This document shows positions 7,555-11,825 of a stretch of DNA of 11,825 nucleotides, in pieces; the stretch's first letter is position 1; each line of letters opens with the position of its first letter. This DNA is from DTU018 sp003444615 (GTDB lineage: Bacteria > Bacillota > Syntrophomonadia > Syntrophomonadales > Syntrophomonadaceae). The stretch lies in the NCBI GenBank assembly GCA_049656905.1, contig JBASMO010000196.1, positions 1 to 11,825 of the forward strand, written 5' to 3'. The position numbers and the translations under genes were made by a program. The notes under the pieces were generated by a model. It worked only from the letters and a program-made list of their open reading frames with translations. It had not been told where the DNA came from and did not search any database.

Positions 7555-9219
7555 TCAGGATGGGGGCGACTGCAGAATAGTGCCGAAATCACCCACCACT
7601 ACATCCCCCCGAGGTGAACAGGTGATACCGTAAAGGAAATGGTCAGTAGCAGTATTTTGAACTCTCCATTGAACTCCGTCCCGGGAATAAGCCACCTTGC
7701 CCGGCGTACCAGTTATAGCAAAACGCTCCTGGCAGAAAACTGCATCCAGCCAGAAAGGAGGTTCCTCACCCACTTGTAACACGGTCCAGGTGCTGGCATC
7801 AGGAGAGGTCATAACCAGGCCAAAATCACCAACTGCTACGAATAAGCCCTGGCCGAAGGTTACGCTCTGCAAAGATTCTGTACCTGCTGTCACTTCTATT
7901 TGCTGCCAGTCCTGACCATTGGGAGAAACCAGAACAGTGCGGCTGTTGCCTACTGCCACATAGCGCTCGGCTCCAAAAACGATGCCATTGAGGTTAGTTG
8001 CGGTGTCTGATTCTTCCAGTTCCCACTCCCTCCCATCCTGGGAGGTCAGAATAATACCCTTCTCGCCGACGACCACAAATTGCCCGTCCCCAAAAGTAAC
8101 TGCTCGCAGGCGGTTGCTTACCGGAACTGGTTGGAGCATCCAGTTGACACCATTGGGGGAGGTGAGGATGGTGCCATTATCCCCCACCGTAACAAATATT
8201 CCGCCGCCATAAGCAATGCCCCATAAATTGTTGGTGTTTTGGCTCTCGCGGACCAGCCAGGTAACCCCATCAGAAGAAGTTAAGATGGTTCCGTTATTGC
8301 CCACTGCTGCCAGGGTATCGTTACCCAAAGCTATATCGTGCATTTCTTCATGTATCCCGGAACTCCGCTGGGTCCAGATGACTGCATCTGGAGAAGTCAG
8401 TATGATTCCTCCCAGACCTGTGGCTGCCAGTAGATCCGGACTGCTGGCAACGCTCAAAACCAGCCGCAAATCGTCGTTAAACAGTACCTCCCACTCCCGG
8501 CCAGTGGAGGAGGTAAGCACTACCCCGGTATCCAGGTCGAAATCCCGCCCTACGGCTACATAGACTCCATTGTGAAAAGTAACATCCTCCAAAAAAGAGG
8601 TATTGTTAGAATCGGCGCTGCTCCAATTTTCCCCATCGGGAGAAGTAAAGATAGTGCCCCCGCCTCCCACGGCTACAAACTGACCTTCTCCGAATACAAC
8701 GCTGTTTAAGGGAAAACCGCTGAAGGAACCCTGATTAACCCAGTCCAGGCCATCAGCAGAAGTGAAAATGGAACCGTTGGTTCCTACCGCCACAAAAGTG
8801 TCATTGCCGAAGGTTACCCCCTCCAGCCAAAAAGCCGCCACTCCCGTACTGGTCCAGTTTTCCCCGTCAGTGGAGGAGGCAATAGTCCCCAACTGCCCCA
8901 CCGCTACCAGCACCCCGTTACCGAAGGCCACATCATCCAGCCAGGCATTGGTATTCGATTGCCGGGCTGTCCAGGTGGCCCCGTCCGGTGAGGTCAGAAT
9001 GGTACCTTCCATACCTACCGCAACAAATAGACCGTTCCCAAAGCCTACTCCAGAAAGGTAATTGGTAGTACCGCTGTTTTGTATGATCCAGTTAATACCA
9101 TCACGGGAAGTCATTATAGTGCCGAATTGGCCTACGGCAACAAATAGCCCCTGGGCATAGGTTACTGCCCGCAAAGCATTGCCCTGGGGCAAGGGGTTGC
9201 GCCACAACCATAAGTTATC
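7555..9219 (-). repeat. Fourteen degenerate tandem repeats of about 117 bp
   Basis: These are the DNA of the propeller units. The period is about 117 bp, with the TCNCCNGATGG-like Asp-box codons recurring on the - strand. Units have diverged at the nucleotide level, so this is an old protein-level duplication rather than a recent DNA repeat. Confidence 0.8.
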
Positions 9220-9225
9220 GTTCAT
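7555..9225 (-). CDS. 14-unit beta-propeller repeat protein with short Asp-box motifs
   Basis: The 556-residue product is almost entirely repeats: 14 units of 38-44 residues, mostly 39. Each has the pattern L-x-x-V-x-F-G-x-G-x-F-V-A-V-G-x-x-G-T-I-x-T-S-x-D-G-x-x-W. The SxDGxxW corner is a one-residue-shorter version of the Asp-box of sialidase/BNR and YCF48-like propellers. Unit 6 carries a 5-residue insertion (RDFDLDTGVV). Units 7 and 12 have A for G, and units 9 and 11 have N for D. The last unit stops after SPPS and lacks its outer strand; the N-terminal NLWLWRN could supply it. No signal peptide, anchor or catalytic domain is visible. The start is ATG 9225, with GGTGGTG (complement of 9233-9239) 7 nt upstream; an in-frame TTG at 9231 is less likely. 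A binding or scaffold role is likely, but the ligand is unknown. Confidence 0.85.
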   Translation of the reverse strand: MNDNLWLWRNPLPQGNALRAVTYAQGLFVAVGQFGTIMTSRDGINWIIQNSGTTNYLSGVGFGNGLFVAVGMEGTILTSPDGATWTARQSNTNAWLDDVAFGNGVLVAVGQLGTIASSTDGENWTSTGVAAFWLEGVTFGNDTFVAVGTNGSIFTSADGLDWVNQGSFSGFPLNSVVFGEGQFVAVGGGGTIFTSPDGENWSSADSNNTSFLEDVTFHNGVYVAVGRDFDLDTGVVLTSSTGREWEVLFNDDLRLVLSVASSPDLLAATGLGGIILTSPDAVIWTQRSSGIHEEMHDIALGNDTLAAVGNNGTILTSSDGVTWLVRESQNTNNLWGIAYGGGIFVTVGDNGTILTSPNGVNWMLQPVPVSNRLRAVTFGDGQFVVVGEKGIILTSQDGREWELEESDTATNLNGIVFGAERYVAVGNSRTVLVSPNGQDWQQIEVTAGTESLQSVTFGQGLFVAVGDFGLVMTSPDASTWTVLQVGEEPPFWLDAVFCQERFAITGTPGKVAYSRDGVQWRVQNTATDHFLYGITCSPRGDVVVGDFGTILQSPPS

Positions 9226-9360
9226 TTCCAAACACCACCGCTTTCTTAGATTGGGATGCCGGCATGTATTTATTGCCGGAATCAGCTTAAATCAGTTCCA
9301 TTAATTATGTATGCTAATCATCATCATTTTGGTGATTTTTACATACCTATGGTATTCCCA
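9226..9360. other. Divergent intergenic region
   Basis: This stretch holds the 5' leader of the propeller gene (- strand) and the upstream region of the + strand promoter. It contains the 10-bp palindrome ATGCCGGCAT (9256-9265), whose CCGGCA also pairs with TGCCGG (9274-9279). A compact dyad ATACC-TAT-GGTAT (9343-9355) ends 5 nt before the -35 box of the + strand promoter and is a candidate protein-binding site. No convincing - strand promoter was identified. Confidence 0.4.
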
Positions 9361-9389
9361 TTGACAACTGGCAGGTGCAGTATTACACT
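9361..9389 (+). promoter_or_regulatory. Sigma-A promoter of the 159-residue gene
   Basis: A perfect -35 TTGACA (9361-9366) and a 17-nt spacer lead to TACACT (9384-9389), matching the -10 consensus at four of six positions. Transcription should start near 9396, inside the inverted repeat that follows. Confidence 0.7.
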
Positions 9390-9421
9390 AGATTAGTAAA
9401 TTACTATTTTAGTAATCTAGT
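9387..9421 (+). promoter_or_regulatory. Inverted repeat over the start point and leader
   Basis: ACTAGATTA (9387-9395) and TAATCTAGT (9413-9421) are perfect 9-bp arms. A second hairpin, TTACTA-TTT-TAGTAA (9401-9415), interlocks with it, and TTAGTAA occurs twice in direct orientation. The repeat overlaps the -10 box and ends 3 nt before the ribosome binding site, a position suited to an operator or a leader-RNA switch. Confidence 0.55.
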
Positions 9422-9437
9422 AATGGAGGTGCACCAG

Positions 9438-9917
9438 GTGAGAATACCTACTACCCTAAAGCATAAACCGGTAATAGCTATAAACGATTACGAGCGGGTG
9501 GATGGACGCCAGGCTTACCAATCAGATACCAAAGGGCTGTCAGTGGGATTGGCTCAGTGGAATGACCGTGGAAAAATAGATATTTCCGCGAAGATATGGA
9601 GATATACCGGGGAGAAGTGGTCACGGCAGTCTGAGGAGATGCCCCTGCACCGGGTTTTAGATTTAGCTCTGCTGATCTGTGCAGCCAAGCAGCATTTCCA
9701 GGAAGCCTACCGCTATGAAAAATTATATGACCCTGATAACACTGTTATCAGCCGCATCGGTTTGCAGGGTGATGCCATGACGGTTGAGGTCTGCACCGAT
9801 AATCCTCTGATTGATGAGGATATGAAACTGTTTCGGGATTGTTTGGCCAGAGATGACGAATTGATAAGTGAACGGCTCAGAACTCTGTCCCGCGTATTGC
9901 AGGAAATGGGTTATTGA
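9438..9917 (+). CDS. Conserved protein of unknown function, 159 residues (possibly DUF6530)
   Basis: The protein begins MRIPTTLKHKPVIAINDYER and has a well-formed soluble fold with no membrane segment. The central part (about 33-75, GLSVGLAQWNDRG then KIWRYTGEKWSRQSEEMPLHR) is rich in W, R, Q and E residues typical of a conserved surface or pocket. The C-terminal half is helical and ends LQEMGY. I recall closely similar Firmicute proteins under the name DUF6530, but could not check. The start is GTG 9438, with GGAGGTG (9425-9431) 6 nt upstream. A longer frame from 9375 would run through the promoter's start point and the inverted repeat, so it is rejected. It is followed after 21 nt by the GIY-YIG-like gene, most likely in one operon. 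The molecular function is unknown. Confidence 0.82.
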   Translation: MRIPTTLKHKPVIAINDYERVDGRQAYQSDTKGLSVGLAQWNDRGKIDISAKIWRYTGEKWSRQSEEMPLHRVLDLALLICAAKQHFQEAYRYEKLYDPDNTVISRIGLQGDAMTVEVCTDNPLIDEDMKLFRDCLARDDELISERLRTLSRVLQEMGY

Positions 9918-9938
9918 TCACACAGGAGAGTGACAGAT

Positions 9939-10295
9939 GTGAAAATATCCAGCGAAAGGAAAAAGGAACTGTTGACTGAATACAAGCAGATGAAGCCCGA
10001 TATGGGGGTTTTGGCAGTTATAAACAAGAATGACAATCGCTATTGGTTAGAGGCCGCTCCGAATTTGAAAGGAAAAATCAACAGCGTTGCTTTTCAACTA
10101 AAAAATGGAAGCCATGTCAACCGCCAACTGCAGAAAGATTGGAACGATTTGGAGGAAGAGGCTTTCCAAATAGTAGTTTTGGAGCAGTTAGAATATGAAG
10201 AAGATGAATCCAAAACCGATTACCGTGAGGAGCTAGAGTTGTTAAAGATAATCTGCACTGACAAACTTAAAGAACAGGGAGTTAAGTTTTATTAG
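9939..10295 (+). CDS. Degenerate GIY-YIG nuclease-family protein, 118 residues
   Basis: The length and the landmarks resemble a small Firmicute family annotated as GIY-YIG nuclease family proteins: KELLTEYKQMKPDMGV, then PNLKGKIN, then GSHVNRQLQKDWND, then KTDYREELELLK. In this copy GIY reads as MGV-LAV (22-27) and YIG reads as YWLEAA (35-40). The arginine that GIY-YIG nucleases use after the first helix is not evident, so nuclease activity is doubtful. The start is GTG 9939. GGAGAG (9925-9930) lies 8 nt upstream, whereas the in-frame GTG 9930 overlaps that ribosome binding site. It sits 21 nt after the 159-residue gene in an apparent operon. The family link is from memory of similar sequences, and a role in nucleic acid binding is only inferred. 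Confidence 0.68.
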   Translation: MKISSERKKELLTEYKQMKPDMGVLAVINKNDNRYWLEAAPNLKGKINSVAFQLKNGSHVNRQLQKDWNDLEEEAFQIVVLEQLEYEEDESKTDYREELELLKIICTDKLKEQGVKFY

Positions 10296-10313
10296 TTCCG
10301 GTGGGTATCATTC

Positions 10314-10345
10314 TTGCTGGAGGAACTGATTCATGTTAATATAAT
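10314..10345 (+). promoter_or_regulatory. Promoter of the leader and ABC-F gene
   Basis: TTGCTG (10314-10319), a 17-nt spacer and TAATAT (10337-10342) with an extended TG at 10334-10335 form one reading. A consensus TATAAT at 10340-10345 with a 20-nt spacer is the alternative. Either would start transcription near 10350, about 30 nt before the leader ORF. TTAGTTCC (10292-10299) and GGAACTGA (10322-10329) form an 8-bp dyad around the -35 box. Confidence 0.6.
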
Positions 10346-10379
10346 CTTGTCAATTACTAAGAAAGACAGAGGAAAGAAC

Positions 10380-10403
10380 ATGCGCAAGAGTATTCTGGCT
10401 TAA
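10380..10403 (+). CDS. Leader peptide MRKSILA of the ABC-F gene
   Basis: A 7-codon ORF with its own ribosome binding site, AGAGGA (10368-10373), 6 nt before ATG 10380. It lies between the promoter and the intrinsic terminator that precedes the ABC-F gene. Its last four sense codons form the left arm of a hairpin, so a translating or stalled ribosome would change the RNA fold. Short leader ORFs of this kind are known ahead of vmlR, lmo0919 and other resistance ABC-F genes. Translation is inferred. Confidence 0.6.
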   Translation: MRKSILA

Positions 10404-10462
10404 ATAAATACTATTGGGTCGGCAGAGAAATATCTGCTGGTCCTGTTGTGCCCAGAATGCTT
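10388..10462 (+). promoter_or_regulatory. Leader hairpin that includes the leader ORF
   Basis: AGTATTCTGG (10389-10398) pairs with CCAGAATGCT (10452-10461) over 10 consecutive positions, one of them G-U. It is extended by C10399-G10450 across a bulge. A small stem GCAGA/TCTGC (10422-10426 and 10433-10437) lies in the loop. The right arm's CCAGAA can instead pair with TTCTGG in the downstream terminator, making it a candidate switch element. Confidence 0.55.
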
Positions 10463-10524
10463 GCTGCTGCTGTAAATAAAATAACCCCGGAGCGAGAAGG
10501 CACCGGTATCATTTTTTGAGCTTT

Positions 10525-10567
10525 AGGCTGCAGGAAACAGGAGTTTCTGGCAGCCTTAAATTTTTTT
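10525..10567 (+). terminator. Attenuator-type intrinsic terminator before the ABC-F gene
   Basis: AGGCTGC (10525-10531) pairs with GCAGCCT (10550-10556). Six more pairs form inside, between GGAAAC (10533-10538) and GTTTCT (10543-10548), after one mismatch. The loop is AGGA, and a TTAAATTTTTTT tract follows. It ends 3 nt before the GGAGG of the ABC-F gene, so it controls entry into that gene rather than ending another one. Confidence 0.82.
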
Positions 10568-10584
10568 CTGGAGGTTCTGCCAAA

Positions 10585-11825
10585 ATGCTTATCAGCTGTC
10601 GCCATATTAAAAAAAGCTATAACGATAAAATAGTATTGGACGGTATCGATTTAGATATCAGCCGGGGGGATCGGATTGGTTTAGTGGGCCGAAACGGAGC
10701 TGGCAAATCGACCCTGGCCGATATTCTCACAGGTAACAGTGAATATGATGAGGGCAGTATTATATCTTCACGCCGGAAGATAAAGGTAGGCTACCTGCGC
10801 CAAACTGAAGATGGGGGAGTTTTTCGCGATGTAATGATTAATGAAGTGGAAATGAGCGGTGAACTGCAGCGGCTAACCAGTCACCTGGGAGTTGCCGGCC
10901 TTGACGTACTGGGTGAGGAGCGGTGGCATCACCTCAGCGGTGGTGAAAAAAGCAAATTAGCTCTGGCAGCTGTTTGGGCGGCTCAACCGGATTTAGCCAT
11001 ATTGGATGAGCCCACCAACCATATGGACTATCAGGGCATGGAATACCTGATTCAGGAACTGCAGCGTTTTGACGGAGCCGTGATTATCATTTCCCATGAC
11101 CGTTATTTTCTGGATAAGACGGTTACGCAAATAGCGGAAATTGAAAAGGGCAAAATTACCATGTATCCTGGTAACTACTCTGACTTCCGGGCAGCCAAAC
11201 AACAGCTGCGGGAAAGTCAATGGCACCTGTATAAATCCCAGCAAAAAGAGCAGCGTAAGATCGATCAGGCCATCGAACAGCTCAAAACCTGGTCTGATAA
11301 AGCTCATCGGGAATCAAGACATAAGGGCGGCGGCATGGTCGGCGGCAAAGAATACTTTCGCAAGAAAGCCAAGAAGCGTGATCAGGCCATAAAGTCGCAG
11401 CTGAAGCGGTTGGAAAAAATGCGTCAGGAACAAGTAGAGCGTCCTGCCGCCGATCCCAGGGTAAAGCTTCATATGAACTCCACTCCCAAAGGCAGCCGCC
11501 GGGTTTTGGAAGCGGACAGCATAAGCAAAGCCTATGGGAATAGGACTCTTTTCACTGACAGCTCTTTTTATATAAACCGTGGTGAGAAAGTAGGGATTTT
11601 TGGTCCCAACGGGTGCGGCAAAACAACTTTGGTGAGGATAATTCTAGGACAGGAAAATCTGGATGGGGGACAGCTGTTTGTGAGTCAGTCGGTTAAGAAA
11701 GCTTACGTCAGTCAGGAACTACCCCCGGAAGAACCAGAGAGCTTCCTGGATTTAATCAGAAATTGGCCCCCAGCCAAACAAAAACAGATTATCCAGCTTA
11801 TGATAGCTTTAGGGTTAAGCTATGA
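10585..11825 (+). CDS. ABC-F ATPase, ribosomal protection/antibiotic-resistance type, 3'-truncated
   Basis: The frame is open from ATG 10585 to the window end (413 residues seen, with perhaps 80-120 missing). GGAGG (10570-10574) lies 10 nt upstream. The first ATPase domain has Walker A GRNGAGKST (35-43), signature LSGGE (117-121), Walker B LAILDEP (137-143) with E142, and the switch H171. The second has Walker A GPNGCGKTT (340-348). There are no membrane segments, so it is not a transporter. About 45 residues separate the Q-loop (Q73) from the signature, leaving no room for the Arm of EttA-like housekeeping ABC-F proteins. A long basic helical linker (about 205-285, including SDKAHRESRHKGGG) would reach the ribosomal P site. 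Both traits fit Vga/Lsa/VmlR-type factors that remove ribosome-targeting antibiotics. The resistance spectrum cannot be read from sequence. Confidence 0.9.
   Translation, partial: MLISCRHIKKSYNDKIVLDGIDLDISRGDRIGLVGRNGAGKSTLADILTGNSEYDEGSIISSRRKIKVGYLRQTEDGGVFRDVMINEVEMSGELQRLTSHLGVAGLDVLGEERWHHLSGGEKSKLALAAVWAAQPDLAILDEPTNHMDYQGMEYLIQELQRFDGAVIIISHDRYFLDKTVTQIAEIEKGKITMYPGNYSDFRAAKQQLRESQWHLYKSQQKEQRKIDQAIEQLKTWSDKAHRESRHKGGGMVGGKEYFRKKAKKRDQAIKSQLKRLEKMRQEQVERPAADPRVKLHMNSTPKGSRRVLEADSISKAYGNRTLFTDSSFYINRGEKVGIFGPNGCGKTTLVRIILGQENLDGGQLFVSQSVKKAYVSQELPPEEPESFLDLIRNWPPAKQKQIIQLMIALGLSY

Noticed and set aside
7323..7592. N-terminal extension of the 132-residue - strand protein to 222 residues
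   Set aside because: The extension lacks a ribosome binding site, overlaps the end of the propeller gene and has non-protein-like composition. The internal ATG 7322 has a near-ideal site.
7697..9061. Series of + strand ORFs opposite the propeller gene
   Set aside because: They are shadows created by the repeated propeller codons and have repetitive proline/threonine/valine composition.
7555..9219. Regular repeats considered as a CRISPR array or satellite
   Set aside because: The period of about 117 bp is in frame and conserved as protein rather than DNA, and there are no identical short repeats with unique spacers.
9375..9437. Longer start for the 159-residue protein
   Set aside because: It would place the start codon inside the promoter and translate through the inverted repeat. 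GTG 9438 has GGAGGTG 6 nt upstream.
10361..10519. Open + frame through the ABC-F leader, ending in a peptide with LAAAVNKITPEREG
   Set aside because: It has no start codon early in the frame. The only candidates, GTG 10448 and ATG 10457, have no ribosome binding site. It overlaps the leader ORF and hairpin, so it is not called as a gene.
10411..10605. 64-residue - strand ORF across the ABC-F leader
   Set aside because: It is antisense to the attenuator and has no credible ribosome binding site. It looks like a by-product of the open leader sequence.

Overview
The window reads like a chromosomal segment of an anaerobic Clostridia-class Firmicute. A Syntrophomonas-type relative is my best guess from overall resemblance; this is inference and I could not search a database. 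The clues are a SCIFF-type radical SAM/SPASM maturase (a clostridial hallmark), strong GGAGG-type ribosome binding sites, several GTG and TTG starts, and compact intrinsic terminators. I see no phage, transposon, CRISPR array, tRNA or rRNA.

Left part (1-6918, all + strand). It opens inside a ranthipeptide (SCIFF) maturase whose 5' end lies outside the window. Next come a membrane-anchored LysM-G5-M23 cell-wall hydrolase closed by a terminator, an NADPH-type thioredoxin reductase (true start GTG 2592), a membrane-anchored gluzincin metallopeptidase, and murA starting at TTG only 5 nt after the peptidase stop. After a terminator there is an HtrA-type serine protease with its own terminator, which also serves the convergent gene. 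The theme is envelope building, remodelling and quality control plus thiol redox balance. A nested inverted repeat between trxB and the metallopeptidase covers both a -10 box and the ribosome binding site.

Middle part (6919-9225, - strand). This holds an unrecognised 132-residue protein and a 556-residue protein made of 14 beta-propeller units of about 39 residues. The propeller protein has no signal peptide. Its incomplete last unit appears to be completed by its N-terminal strand.

Right part (9226-11825, + strand). A good sigma-A promoter with an inverted repeat over its start point drives a two-gene unit: a conserved protein of unknown function and a degenerate GIY-YIG-family protein. A second promoter then leads into a 7-codon leader ORF, a leader hairpin and an intrinsic terminator placed directly before an ABC-F ATPase gene that runs off the window. 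The ABC-F protein has no Arm subdomain and a long basic interdomain linker, as in antibiotic-resistance ABC-F proteins. The leader has the layout of a ribosome-mediated transcription attenuator, and this is the most interesting regulatory signal in the window.
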